The notes beneath the pieces were generated by a model. That model saw nothing but the letters and a program-made list of their open reading frames with translations, was not told the origin of the DNA and made no database searches. From Polyangiaceae bacterium (GTDB taxonomy: Bacteria; Myxococcota_A; Polyangia; Polyangiales; Polyangiaceae), in the NCBI GenBank assembly GCA_041389725.1, contig JAWKRG010000008.1, forward strand, positions 372,001 to 436,000: a stretch of 64,000 bases of DNA, read 5' to 3'. Position 1 is the first letter of the stretch, and each line of letters begins with the position of its first letter. Below, in pieces: positions 24,401-33,276 of this stretch. A program made the translations under genes and the position numbers.

Positions 24401-25876
24401 TCAACCCACGAGGCCGGGGATGGTGCCGCTGACTTGACCCAGGGTGCTCGGGCCGCCCAGGGCCTGCATCACGGTGGTGAGCACCTTGGCGGGGTGCTCG
24501 TTCTGAGCGCGGATGTGTTTGCCACCGCTCGCGTTCAGGCCGCCGCCCTTGCCGGTCGCGATCATGATCATGTTCTCGCTGGAGTGGGTGGTGCCCTGGC
24601 GATCTTGCTCGGGATCGTAGCCCCAGCCGCCCTCGAAGCAGAGGATCATCGCAGTGTTGTCGAGGATGCTGCGCCCGTCGACGTCCTGGCTGTCGCGCAG
24701 CTTTTGAGCCAGACGGGCGAAGTGCTTCACGTGCCACGCCACTCCGTCGGCGACGGCGTTGGCGCCCTTGTCACCGCCCCCGACGCTGTAGTGGCCGAGT
24801 TCGTGCAGATCGCTCGGGTAGCCGAACACGGGATTCATGTTGAGGAAGCACTGCGAGAAGGTGAACATCAGTGAAGCGACGCGGGAGAGATCGCAGACGA
24901 AGGCCATGTGGATCAGATCCACCATCACCTGGGCGCGGAGTTCCTCGTCGCTCCACGCTCCGTTGCCCGCGTAGCCACCGGTGTCGCCGTTTTCCACCGC
25001 GCCGCCCACGGCGGGATCCGAGCCGGGGTCGGGCAGGACCTTGCAGGCGCTGCCATCGGGTAGGGGCACGGCTTCGAGACGCTTCTCCAAGCCGCGCAGT
25101 TCGTCGAAGTGCTGCTGCATGCGGATGCGGTCCGCGGCGCCCAAGCGCTTCGTGAGGCGCTCGGCGTCGGCACTGACCAGATCGATCACGCTCTTGCGGC
25201 GATTCAGCAAGCGCTTGGCCTTTTCCGCTTCGGCAGGGTCTGGCGGAATGAAGCCGCTGAAGAGATCTTGGTACGCCACCTGGGGACTGAACTGCGGCGT
25301 GATGCGCTCCAGGTTGCCACCGTTCATGCGCGCGCTCATCAGGCCGCGGTTGCCACCGGTGCCGTTGCTGCCGCGGTAGTACGCAGCTTGAACGCGGTAG
25401 CTGAGCACCGGACGGGTCGCGGCGGTCGGGCCCGCCAAGAGCTCCGAGAGGCTCCAGTCCGAGGTCGGGCCCTGCAACTTCTCGTCGTCGTCGTCGGGGC
25501 TCTTCATGCCCGTGAGCATCGGGTTGACGCTCATCGAGTGCCAACGCACGGCGCGGCCCGCGCTCGGGATGTTTGCGCCAGAGCCCCAGGGGATCTTCAT
25601 GCCCGAGACGATGCTGGTGACGTCGTCGACGCCATGGTCACCAAGGGGGCCGAGCCCGCGCGTCAGGTTGCCGGCCAGCGGGCCCTCGGACGTGGGCACC
25701 ACGAAGTCGCGGCTCTCCATGCCGATGGAGGTCCCGCCGAAAGCGATCATGTAGCGCTGCGGCGCGCTGGGGCTCGCCGCCGTCGCGCGGCGAGGGGCGA
25801 ACAACTCCAAGAAGGGCAGGGCGACGCAGAAGCCTCCCAGGCCACGCAGCACGGCTCGTCGGCTCGTCTTGTTCAC
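24401..25876 (-). CDS. DUF1552 exported protein
   Basis: The 491-residue protein is a DUF1552 member. It has a twin-arginine-like signal (SRRAVLRGLGGFCVALPFLEL), then the family body with IAFGGTSIGMESRDF, RAVRWHSMSVNPML, and a C-terminal stretch with LHELGHYSVGG and TAMILCFEGGWG. It starts with GTG at 25876, which overlaps the stop of the DUF1592 gene (GTGA), and has a good ribosome-binding site (gagaggag). DUF1552 proteins occur in pairs with DUF1592 proteins in Planctomycetes and Myxococcota; the biochemical role is not established. Location is periplasm or outer face by the signal. Confidence 0.92.
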   Translation of the reverse strand: MNKTSRRAVLRGLGGFCVALPFLELFAPRRATAASPSAPQRYMIAFGGTSIGMESRDFVVPTSEGPLAGNLTRGLGPLGDHGVDDVTSIVSGMKIPWGSGANIPSAGRAVRWHSMSVNPMLTGMKSPDDDDEKLQGPTSDWSLSELLAGPTAATRPVLSYRVQAAYYRGSNGTGGNRGLMSARMNGGNLERITPQFSPQVAYQDLFSGFIPPDPAEAEKAKRLLNRRKSVIDLVSADAERLTKRLGAADRIRMQQHFDELRGLEKRLEAVPLPDGSACKVLPDPGSDPAVGGAVENGDTGGYAGNGAWSDEELRAQVMVDLIHMAFVCDLSRVASLMFTFSQCFLNMNPVFGYPSDLHELGHYSVGGGDKGANAVADGVAWHVKHFARLAQKLRDSQDVDGRSILDNTAMILCFEGGWGYDPEQDRQGTTHSSENMIMIATGKGGGLNASGGKHIRAQNEHPAKVLTTVMQALGGPSTLGQVSGTIPGLVG

Positions 25877-27564
25877 AGGCTCTCCTCTCGGCGCAGGCGG
25901 AAGGCCTCTTGGCTGACCAGCTGGAGGATCATTTCCTCCATTCTGAGTTCGCCGCGAGGGACGTCCTGCATCAGACGCTGCACGAAGGTCTCGTCACGCT
26001 CGTCCAAATCGTAGCGGCCGAGGGCGTAGCGCACGTAGTAGGCGGTCATGCAGGACTCGATGCCCCCCGACTCCAGCAGGCGATTCGATAGATCCACGGG
26101 ACCGCTGAAGTCGCCGATGCCTTCGAGCTTGCCCTGACCCGTGATTTCGCAGTCGGGGCGATCGGGTTCGTGGATGCGGTACTTGCCGGCTGCGTCGAAG
26201 TTCTCCAGCCCGAAGCCGATAGGCTCCATCTTCGAGTGACACAGGCTGCAGCCGTCGGTCTTCCACATGTTGTAGCGCTCGGACTTGCACGCGGTCGGGT
26301 CCGAGCCTTCGGGCGGCATGTCGGCGTTGACCTTCAGAGACGGCGGCGGAGGCGAAATGTCCTCGCAGAGCAGGCGACGCCGAATTAAGAGGCCGCGCTG
26401 GGTGGGGCTGGTGTCGGAGAACTTGGCGACTGCGGAGAGGAAGCTGCCGTGACTGAGCAAACCCTGACGCGGCTCGTTGCCGTAGCTGACCCAGCTGCCC
26501 GTGGTCGAGCTGGGCGCGGGCAGACCGTAGTGGGTCGCCAGCTCCGGCGTGACGAAGGTTTCCTTCGCAGTGAGCACGTCGAGCCAGGGGCGCTTGTCGT
26601 CGAAGATCACCTTGTCGAGCAGCGCCTGAGTTTCTTTGAGCATCGCGCTGGAGAGGCTCGGGCTGTGGGGCATGCGCTCGTAGCCGAGCCACATCGAGTG
26701 AAAGCGCGCGATTTGCCGGCGGGCGCGAGAGTCTTGGAGGAGCTCTTTCGTGACCGCCTGCACTCCGGCCCTGGTGGAGAGCTTGCCGGCTTCCGCTGCG
26801 TCGAGCAGGGAGTCCGGCGGGGTCGTGCCCAGCAGCAGGAACGAGAGGCGCGTGGCCAGTTCGAAGTCCGTCAGGCGAAACACTCCGGGCTTGCCGGCCA
26901 CCGCCGTGCCCAACTCGATGCGATAGACGAATGCCGGGTGCTGCAGAAATGCGCGAAGCGCGGACTCGACGCCGACCCAGAAGTCGTTCTCCTCCGTGGC
27001 GTGTGTCAGCAGCGTCTCGAAACGCCCGAGCTCGTCCGCTTCGAGCGGACGGCGAAAGGCGCGGCGCCCGAAGCTCTGTAGGAACTGGCGAAAGCACACT
27101 GCGTCGTCGGCGCCGCTGGGTGTGCAGGGCACCGCCTTGGCGCGCAACGCGCTGTCCGCGACGACCTTGCTCGCGATGTCACCCGCCAAGACGTCTGCTG
27201 AGTTGATCAGCGCCTCACTGGGCAGCTGGCGCGTGTAGTCGTTGTCGAAGGGACGGCGTTCGTCCTCAGGCAACACCGTTTCGCTCGTGACGTCGACGCC
27301 GACCAAGTCGCTGACCGCGGCGTTGAACTCCACTGCGCTGAGCCGCCGCATCCCCGTACGCGCGGCCTCGAGGGCGGCTTGCGCCGCCGGGCTGCCGCCA
27401 CCGGGGCCGCCGGAACCACTCGAGCCGCCAGGCACGCCGATGTCGCCAACGCAGGCGGCGAGGGCTGCCGCCGCTAGCGCCGCCGCGGCGCTCAACCGAG
27501 ACCAGGGGGAGCGCGGGCGTCGGAGTGAAGGACCCGTGCGCGGAAAGCTCATGGCGCGAGTCAT
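25873..27564 (-). CDS. DUF1592-family multi-domain lipoprotein
   Basis: The 563-residue protein (ATG 27564; a GTG at 27570 and an ATG at 27552 are alternatives) has an export signal ending LAAC, a probable lipobox. It shows the family domain order: DUF1587-like RRLSAVEFNAAVSDLVGVD, DUF1595 FGRRAFRRPLEADEL, DUF1592 FLQHPAFVYRIELG with FELATRLSFLLLG, DUF1588 FSDTSPTQRGLLIRRRLLC with the motif CSLCHSKMEPIGFGLE, and C-terminal DUF1585. The single CxxCH is the conserved family motif and may bind heme. The N-terminal cytochrome domain found in some members is absent. It is coupled to the DUF1552 gene by a 4-nt overlap. A TGTAAT-like -10 lies upstream, near 27582-27587. Confidence 0.9.
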   Translation of the reverse strand: MTRAMSFPRTGPSLRRPRSPWSRLSAAAALAAAALAACVGDIGVPGGSSGSGGPGGGSPAAQAALEAARTGMRRLSAVEFNAAVSDLVGVDVTSETVLPEDERRPFDNDYTRQLPSEALINSADVLAGDIASKVVADSALRAKAVPCTPSGADDAVCFRQFLQSFGRRAFRRPLEADELGRFETLLTHATEENDFWVGVESALRAFLQHPAFVYRIELGTAVAGKPGVFRLTDFELATRLSFLLLGTTPPDSLLDAAEAGKLSTRAGVQAVTKELLQDSRARRQIARFHSMWLGYERMPHSPSLSSAMLKETQALLDKVIFDDKRPWLDVLTAKETFVTPELATHYGLPAPSSTTGSWVSYGNEPRQGLLSHGSFLSAVAKFSDTSPTQRGLLIRRRLLCEDISPPPPSLKVNADMPPEGSDPTACKSERYNMWKTDGCSLCHSKMEPIGFGLENFDAAGKYRIHEPDRPDCEITGQGKLEGIGDFSGPVDLSNRLLESGGIESCMTAYYVRYALGRYDLDERDETFVQRLMQDVPRGELRMEEMILQLVSQEAFRLRREESL

Positions 27565-27817
27565 GTGCACGCTCCGTGCCGATTACAGTCTGGGCGAATT
27601 CCGGCGCAATCTCGCTGTTTGAGGCCAGGGCGAGTGCGACGTATGAAGTCGCAGGGACCGGCCGCGTCGCGGGGAGCGGCATCGCCGTGGGCCGGTGGGG
27701 TGTGTGGGGAACCGGCCCTTCGTCGACCCGGCAGCGGAGCGGAGGGCGTGGGGGCGTCGCGCGGCTGGCCGCGTCGCGAGGCTGGCGGCGTCCGGGCGCT
27801 CGTGGGAGAGGCACACC

Positions 27818-29059
27818 ATGAGCGCTCGCGTGATCTTGCACGCCGACATGGACGCCTTCTACGCGTCCATCGAGCAGCGCGATCATCCGGAGCTACGCGG
27901 TAAGCCCGTGATCGTCGGCGCGACGCATCCACGCAGTGTCGTCTCCGCCGCGTCCTACGAGGCACGCGTCTTCGGCGTGCGAAGCGCGATGCCGGGCTTT
28001 CGCGCGCGCGAGCTCTGTCCCCAGGGCGTGTTTCTGCCGGGCGACATGGCGAAGTACGCGCGCGTCAGCGCTCAGGTCCACGAGGTGTTCGAACACTTCA
28101 CACCGCAGATCGAACCCCTCGCGCTCGACGAAGCGTTCTTGGACGTCACCGGTTCGGTGGCACTTTTTGGCGATGCGCTCACCCTGGCGCGCGAGGTCAA
28201 GCGCCGCGTGCGTGAAGCGACGCAGTTGGTCGTCAGCGTGGGCGTCGCGCCGAACAAGCACGTGGCCAAGATCGCTTGCACTTTGGGCAAGCCCGATGGC
28301 CTCTTGCTCATCCCGGCGGAGGTGGTGCGTGACTTCGTCACGCCGCTACCCATCCGCCGCATGTTCGGCGTGGGACCTGTGCTCGGGCGCGCGTTGCAGG
28401 CCGCGGGGCTTCTCACCTTTGGGGACGTCGCGCGCGCGGAACCAGCGCTACTGGCGAGGATCGCGGGCAATCGCGCGGAGGCTCTGCGTGCCCTGGCGCG
28501 CGGGGACGACCCGCGCGACGTCGTCGCAGACCGCGCCGCAAAATCCTACGGCGAAGAGAACACCTTCGCCCAGGACGTGCTCGAGCGCGACGTGGTCAGC
28601 GCCGCCCTGACGGCTCACGCCGAGGCCGTCGCGCGGCGTCTGCGCCGAGACGGCTGCAAGGGTCGCACCGTCACCCTCAAGGCGAAGATGGGCAAGCGTA
28701 GAGGTGCGCGCCGCTCCCGCATCGCGGAGCAAGGCGAAGAACCGGTGTATCCGCTGGTGACGCGACAGCGCGCTCTCGGCGCTCCCACCGACGACGCAGC
28801 GCTGATCCGCAGCGTGGCCCTCGCGCTGTGGGATGAACTCGCGCTGAAGGAGCCGATCCGTCTCTTGGGCGTGAGCGTCAGCTCGATCGTCGAAGGCAGC
28901 GCAGAGCAGCTGGAGCTATTTGCGCCGGCGCGCCCCTCGGACAAACTCGGACCGGCGCTCGACGCGATCGAAGAGCGCTTCGGTCGCGGGGTGATCCGCC
29001 GCGGCGTGCAGGCACCCGAAAAGGTCACCCCGTCGATGCAGAAGAAGCGCGGTGAATGA
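27818..29059 (+). CDS. dinB: DNA polymerase IV (Y-family)
   Basis: The 413-residue translesion polymerase begins MSARVILHADMDAFYASIE, with the first metal-binding Asp, and carries the catalytic LALDEAFLDVTGS motif near residue 105. SVGVAPNKHVAKIA and the helix-hairpin-helix region GVGPVLGRALQAAGLLTFGDVA follow. The little-finger domain ends near VSSIVEGSAEQLELF, and the last 50 residues are a basic tail. The ATG at 27818 is chosen from family alignment; the upstream in-frame extension overlaps the promoter region. The 253-bp space before it holds only a minor 17-bp duplication (27754-27787). SOS control is possible but no LexA-type box is visible. Confidence 0.95.
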   Translation: MSARVILHADMDAFYASIEQRDHPELRGKPVIVGATHPRSVVSAASYEARVFGVRSAMPGFRARELCPQGVFLPGDMAKYARVSAQVHEVFEHFTPQIEPLALDEAFLDVTGSVALFGDALTLAREVKRRVREATQLVVSVGVAPNKHVAKIACTLGKPDGLLLIPAEVVRDFVTPLPIRRMFGVGPVLGRALQAAGLLTFGDVARAEPALLARIAGNRAEALRALARGDDPRDVVADRAAKSYGEENTFAQDVLERDVVSAALTAHAEAVARRLRRDGCKGRTVTLKAKMGKRRGARRSRIAEQGEEPVYPLVTRQRALGAPTDDAALIRSVALALWDELALKEPIRLLGVSVSSIVEGSAEQLELFAPARPSDKLGPALDAIEERFGRGVIRRGVQAPEKVTPSMQKKRGE

Positions 29060-29151
29060 CGTGATCTGCGCTTCGCAGGTCCGTGACCCAACGGGAGAGC
29101 CCCGCGCTCGCGGTCGTTGACCCACCGCAGTGGAAGGTAGATGCTCGCCGA

Positions 29152-29718
29152 ATGCGCGCGTCTTGGATGTTCTCGCTGGCGCTCGCGCTCAGCGGCTGCG
29201 CCGGTGCACCCTCGGCTCCGCCAAAAGCCGACGAGGTCGCCGCAGCGGAGCCAGATCCGCCGACACCACGAGCAGCAGCGGACGCCAGCAAGCCTGTGGA
29301 AGTCGACGCCGGGTCGCCGGACTCGGCTCCCATCTATACCGAGCCCCCGCCCCAGGTCGTGCGGCGTCATCACGTGTTCGCCACCATGAAGGCCCGCGCC
29401 GCGAAGAAAGTCGTGATCACGTCGGTCCTCACGACCGCCGCCGACGAGGGCGAAACCCTGGCCGTCGGCACCCAAGCGGTCTTGGAGTTCAAGCCGAAGG
29501 GGGAAGCCGAGTGGGTCCAGGTCGCAGATGTGGTCGTGAAGGAGATCTCCACCAAAGGCAAGCGCGTGCTCGGCAACGAACGACAGGAGATCACCCTCGA
29601 AATCCAAACGCTGCACGAGCAGAAGATGCCGGGAAAACGGAATCCCTTTCAGCGCAATGCTCGAGTTCGCCTGCAGGTGGACCGCATGGAGGCTGGTGGG
29701 GATACACCAGCAAAGTGA
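29152..29718 (+). CDS. Hypothetical lipoprotein
   Basis: The 188-residue protein has a short lipoprotein signal (LALALSGC, C16) and an Ala/Pro/Asp linker to about residue 65. A beta-rich C-terminal domain (KKVVITSVLTTAADEGETL, then VQVADVVVKEISTKGKR, then NPFQRNARVRLQVDRM) follows and could be an SH3-like or C2-like barrel. No family is recognised. It ends 3 bp before the convergent tatD gene. Confidence 0.72.
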   Translation: MRASWMFSLALALSGCAGAPSAPPKADEVAAAEPDPPTPRAAADASKPVEVDAGSPDSAPIYTEPPPQVVRRHHVFATMKARAAKKVVITSVLTTAADEGETLAVGTQAVLEFKPKGEAEWVQVADVVVKEISTKGKRVLGNERQEITLEIQTLHEQKMPGKRNPFQRNARVRLQVDRMEAGGDTPAK

Positions 29719-29721
29719 GCG

Positions 29722-30525
29722 TCAGGGCGGCGAGCCGAACAAGGTCGTGAAGTTCTGTGCCAGCTGCGCTTGTACCGCGTCGAGGTCGATGCCCCAGGTT
29801 TGGGCCATGAACTCGGCGGCGGTGCGGACGAAGGCAGGTTCATTGTCGACGCTTCGGTCGGGTGAGAGATAGGGGCAATCCGTCTCCAACAGCAGGCGAT
29901 CCCGCGGCAGCGTCTCCACCATGCGCGTGAAGGCCTCGTGCTTGGCAACGTTGGCAGGGATGCTCAGGAAGTGACCGTGCTCGGCGATGCGCCGCGCCAG
30001 CTTCACGCGCCCGCCGAAGCAATGCCAATCCACGCGCGTGGCGCCCATCTCTTGCAGGATCTCGAAGCAGTGCGCTTCTCGCTTGCGCGTGTGGATGATG
30101 ATGGGCTTGTCGTGTTCGAGAGCAATCGCGACCAAATCGCGAAATACTCGTTCCTGCGCTTCCCAAAGTGGTTCGGGCACCCAGTGGCCGTCGAGGCCGA
30201 TCTCGCCGATGGCAAAGGCCTCGCCGGCGAGTTCCCGCACGGAAGCGACCCCTGCCTCAGGCTCGACGGGCTCGTCGTCGCGCGGATAGTCGATGCCGCG
30301 TCGGGTCATCTCCAACAGCACCGTGTCCACGGGATAGAAGCCGTAGGCCGGGCGAACCAGGGGCGAGCGTGCAGCCAAGTCCCGTACGCGCGCGTTGTCG
30401 TCGGGGTTCAGCCCGTTGCTGATGATCGTGGACAGGCCCGCCTGCGCGGCGCGCTCGAGAATCGCCGTTTCCTGGGCGCGCAGCTTGGGATGCGTCAGAT
30501 GAGCGTGTACGTCGAAGAGTCCCAT
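29722..30525 (-). CDS. tatD: TatD-family metal-dependent hydrolase
   Basis: The 267-residue TIM-barrel DNase/hydrolase shows the TatD metal ligands: HxH in FDVHAHLTHP, Glu in IGEIGLDGHW, His in IIIHTRKR, His in VDWHCFGG, and Asp in LLLETDCPYLSP. The start ATG at 30525 is 1 nt after the stop of the Zn-ribbon gene, so the two are co-transcribed. Members act as 3'-5' exonucleases in DNA repair or as D-aminoacyl-type hydrolases. Confidence 0.92.
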   Translation of the reverse strand: MGLFDVHAHLTHPKLRAQETAILERAAQAGLSTIISNGLNPDDNARVRDLAARSPLVRPAYGFYPVDTVLLEMTRRGIDYPRDDEPVEPEAGVASVRELAGEAFAIGEIGLDGHWVPEPLWEAQERVFRDLVAIALEHDKPIIIHTRKREAHCFEILQEMGATRVDWHCFGGRVKLARRIAEHGHFLSIPANVAKHEAFTRMVETLPRDRLLLETDCPYLSPDRSVDNEPAFVRTAAEFMAQTWGIDLDAVQAQLAQNFTTLFGSPP

Positions 30526-30526
30526 G

Positions 30527-30775
30527 TCACTTGCCGAAGACGAGCGCGAGCAGACCCAGTAGCACGAGCAGTCCGACGATGGGCAGACCGAAGGTGAGCA
30601 GCACCGAGCGCCAGGGACCGTCGAGCTTGCCCGCACCTTCGGCGGCGCAATCGCGGCAAATGGCAAAGACGCGCACGCCGCCCTCGCTCAAGATGGCGCA
30701 GTCGCCGCACAGGGGCAGCTCGCAGCGTGCGCAGGGTCCGACCCCCGGAGCCCCGCAGTGCTTGCAGGTGGCCAT
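30527..30775 (-). CDS. Small zinc-ribbon/B-box-like membrane protein
   Basis: The 82-residue protein has an N-terminal metal-binding region with repeated Cys pairs (CKHCG, CARCELPLCGDC, ICRDC; eight Cys in all), resembling a double zinc ribbon or B-box. A C-terminal membrane segment (LLTFGLPIVGLLVLLGLLALVFGK) anchors it, probably with the Zn domain in the cytoplasm. It lies between the PflX-like gene (23 bp upstream) and tatD (1 bp downstream), so it is probably part of a three-gene operon. It could be an adaptor; the partner is unknown. Confidence 0.82.
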   Translation of the reverse strand: MATCKHCGAPGVGPCARCELPLCGDCAILSEGGVRVFAICRDCAAEGAGKLDGPWRSVLLTFGLPIVGLLVLLGLLALVFGK

Positions 30776-30798
30776 CGCGGGCCCGCCATCGTGCTGAA

Positions 30799-31722
30799 TC
30801 AGATCCACGAGACAGCCTTGCCCTGCCGCTCGTCGAAGCGTGAGAGGCCGGCTGCCCGTGCCAGGTCGTAGGCGGAGCGCATCTCGGCTGCAGAGGGTCG
30901 TCGGGAGAGTTCTGGATACTCCGCCGCGCGATGCTCGGGGCGGTATTGCGCCATCACGTTCACGTAGGTTTGGGGGCAGAGCCCGGCCAGGAACTCGAAG
31001 ATGCGGGCGGATTCGTCGAGGAGGCCGGGCATGACCAAGTGGCGGACGAGCACGCCGCGGGTGGCCAGTCCCTTGTCGTCGAAACGGAGCGCGCCGACCT
31101 GGCGCTGCATTTCCGTCAGCGCTGCCTGGGCCACCGCGGGATAGTCTTTGGCCTTCAGGTAGCGCGCCGCGAGGGCCGGCGTCCACAGCTTGAAGTCGGG
31201 CATGTAGACGTCGACGATGCCGTCCATCAGCGCGAGGGATTCGAGGGCGTCGTAGCCGCTGGTATTGTAGACGATGGGCAGCTCCAGACCGCGCTGGATG
31301 GCGAGGGGCAAGGCTTCCAAGATCTGTGGCACCACGTGCTCGGGCGTGACCAGGTTGATGTTGTGACAGCCCTGCTCCTGCAAATCGAGCATGGCCGCCG
31401 CAAGTTCCTCCGGCGAAAGCTCGCGGCCTCGACCGGCTTGGCTGGTGTCGTGGTTCTGGCAGAACACGCACTTCAGATTGCAGAAGGCGAAGAAGATGGT
31501 GCCGGAGCCGCGGGAGCCACGTAGGCAGTCCTCTTCACCGAAGTGTGCGAACCAAGTGCTCACGCGCGCGAAGCGCCCGGTAGCGCACACCTTGGCTTCG
31601 CCTTGCAGGCGGTCCACGTCGCAATTTCGCGGGCACACCCGGCAGCGGGCGAGGGACGCGACTGCGCGTTCGGCTCTCTCGCGGAGTTCCTCCTGGCTCA
31701 ACGCGCGATAGGCCGGCCACAT
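30799..31722 (-). CDS. PflX-like radical SAM enzyme (COG1313)
   Basis: The 307-residue protein belongs to the glycyl-radical-activase-like radical SAM group often called PflX. The cluster motif CNLKCVFC (CxxxCxxC) lies near residue 81, preceded by an unusual Cys-rich N-terminus (CRVCPRNCDVDRLQGEAKVC) that may bind a second metal site. NLVTPEHVVPQ and VYNTSGYD are family segments. The substrate is unknown and no glycyl-radical enzyme is adjacent. It is the first gene of the leftward operon with the Zn-ribbon protein and tatD. Confidence 0.87.
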   Translation of the reverse strand: MWPAYRALSQEELRERAERAVASLARCRVCPRNCDVDRLQGEAKVCATGRFARVSTWFAHFGEEDCLRGSRGSGTIFFAFCNLKCVFCQNHDTSQAGRGRELSPEELAAAMLDLQEQGCHNINLVTPEHVVPQILEALPLAIQRGLELPIVYNTSGYDALESLALMDGIVDVYMPDFKLWTPALAARYLKAKDYPAVAQAALTEMQRQVGALRFDDKGLATRGVLVRHLVMPGLLDESARIFEFLAGLCPQTYVNVMAQYRPEHRAAEYPELSRRPSAAEMRSAYDLARAAGLSRFDERQGKAVSWI

Positions 31723-31791
31723 GGCGTTCCAATGCTAGCCCAAGCGGCCTGCGCTTGCAGCGCGCGGGCCTTTGGTCGATGCTCCCGGGCC

Positions 31792-32553
31792 ATGCTTCGT
31801 CGCGCCGTGTTCGCGGTCCCCGTGTTGCTCGTCGGCTGTAGCGGAACCACCCTCGGTGCCCGTTTCGATGGGCACGCGCAACCTGCTATGGTCAGCGCCG
31901 ATCGGATCGGCGAGGTGAGCGTGCTGCCCGCGGGCTACGACAGCTTGGGAAGCGTGCGCGCCAGCTGCACTCGTTACGACGGCGAGATGCCGCCCGACGG
32001 TTCGAGCCTCGCTGATGTCGATTGCAGTGCCTCACGTCTGACCCAGGCAGTGAAAGAGCGGGCCGCGGAGGTCGGCGGCGAGTTGCTCGTGGGTTTGGAC
32101 TGCCACTCGCGTGCGGGGCATCACACTCGTGATAGCCAAGTGCTCTACGTGTCCTGCAAGGCGCGGGTAGCACGCCCCGAGGACGAAACCTTGGTCGCGC
32201 GTCAGATCTCCACCCGGCCAGCAGCAGCTGACGGCGCCCCGAAGGCCAGCGAGGCGTGGCGCATCTCGGTGCACTACGCCCGCAGCGTGCGAGCCGGATG
32301 GAGACCTGGTCGAAGCGTCGACCACGTGCGCCAGCTCTCCGTTCCGCCCGTGAGTCATCAGCACCTCGGCGACGTGGTCACCGAGTGTGAACGCGGATGC
32401 AGCCATGCCGCCACCGAGCAAGCCGTGTTGGTCGCCGCGGGGCGCTTCGGCGCGACGGACGTCGCGGAGTTGTCCTGCGCGAAGCGCGGGGAAGGCTACG
32501 TATGTCAGGGCAAGGCCCTGGCCTACGAGGTCGAGCATCCCGAAGGGCGTTGA
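31792..32553 (+). CDS. Hypothetical lipoprotein
   Basis: The 253-residue protein begins at ATG 31792 with a lipoprotein signal (VPVLLVGC, C16). Two halves each hold a Cys-containing repeat-like segment (VRASCTRYDGE, DVDCSASRLTQAVKERAAEVGGELLVGLDC; then VVTECERGCSHAATEQAVLVAAGRFGATDVAELSC), which suggests an internal duplication of an alpha/beta unit with disulfides. No family is recognised. The stop overlaps the ATG of the phosphatase gene (TGATG). Confidence 0.72.
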   Translation: MLRRAVFAVPVLLVGCSGTTLGARFDGHAQPAMVSADRIGEVSVLPAGYDSLGSVRASCTRYDGEMPPDGSSLADVDCSASRLTQAVKERAAEVGGELLVGLDCHSRAGHHTRDSQVLYVSCKARVARPEDETLVARQISTRPAAADGAPKASEAWRISVHYARSVRAGWRPGRSVDHVRQLSVPPVSHQHLGDVVTECERGCSHAATEQAVLVAAGRFGATDVAELSCAKRGEGYVCQGKALAYEVEHPEGR

Positions 32554-33239
32554 TGCCCCCGCCCCCTGCCAAGCTGGAACTCGTCCTGGTGCGCCACGGC
32601 GAGAGCGTGGGCAATCGCGAGGGGCGAATGCAAGGCCACCGCGACTACCCGCTTTCCCCGCGAGGGCGCGAGCAGGCGCGGGAGCTGGCGGCATTCTTCC
32701 GCCAGCGCGGGGTGAGCTTCAGCAGCGCGTACACCTCGCCCCTGTCGCGCGCGAAGGAAACGGCGCAAATCCTCTGCGCGAACTTGGAGCTACCACCAGC
32801 TGTGGAAGATGCGGACCTGAAGGAGATCACCGCGGGCTGCCTGGAAGGACTGGACCATTCGCAGATCGTCGAGCGGCATCCCACCTTCATGCAACGAGGC
32901 TTGGAAGGGTTGGGCGACTTCTCGGAGTTTGGCGGAGAGAGCTACGACGACATGCAGGCGCGAGTGGAGCGGCTGTGCGCCGGACTGTATGCACGGCATG
33001 ACGGCCAGGGCGAGCGCCTGCTGCTCGTCAGCCACGGCGGCCTGCTGTTCCAGCTGGCCAAGCATTTGATCAGCGTACCGGTGCCGCGGGTTTCGATCCT
33101 GCGCTACGGCAACTGCACCGCCAGCCTGATCCGCATGCGTGAGCGGCGCGGCACGTGGTTGGGGGAGCTAGTGTGGCACGTACCGCTCGAGCTCTACGGC
33201 ACCGATCCGCATCGCGACGTCGGCGCGCTGTTTCGCTGA
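32553..33239 (+). CDS. Histidine phosphatase (phosphoglycerate mutase-like)
   Basis: The 228-residue protein has the family motif LVRHGESVGN with catalytic His near residue 16, then TSPLSRAKETAQIL and the second catalytic His in LLLVSHGGLLFQL. The TGATG overlap with the upstream lipoprotein gene shows co-translation. Substrate cannot be told: broad phosphatases and cofactor-dependent mutases share these motifs. Confidence 0.92.
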   Translation: MPPPPAKLELVLVRHGESVGNREGRMQGHRDYPLSPRGREQARELAAFFRQRGVSFSSAYTSPLSRAKETAQILCANLELPPAVEDADLKEITAGCLEGLDHSQIVERHPTFMQRGLEGLGDFSEFGGESYDDMQARVERLCAGLYARHDGQGERLLLVSHGGLLFQLAKHLISVPVPRVSILRYGNCTASLIRMRERRGTWLGELVWHVPLELYGTDPHRDVGALFR

Positions 33240-33276
33240 GCCAGGCTGCGTCGGGCGTGCGCCTGGCTGGCGCGTC

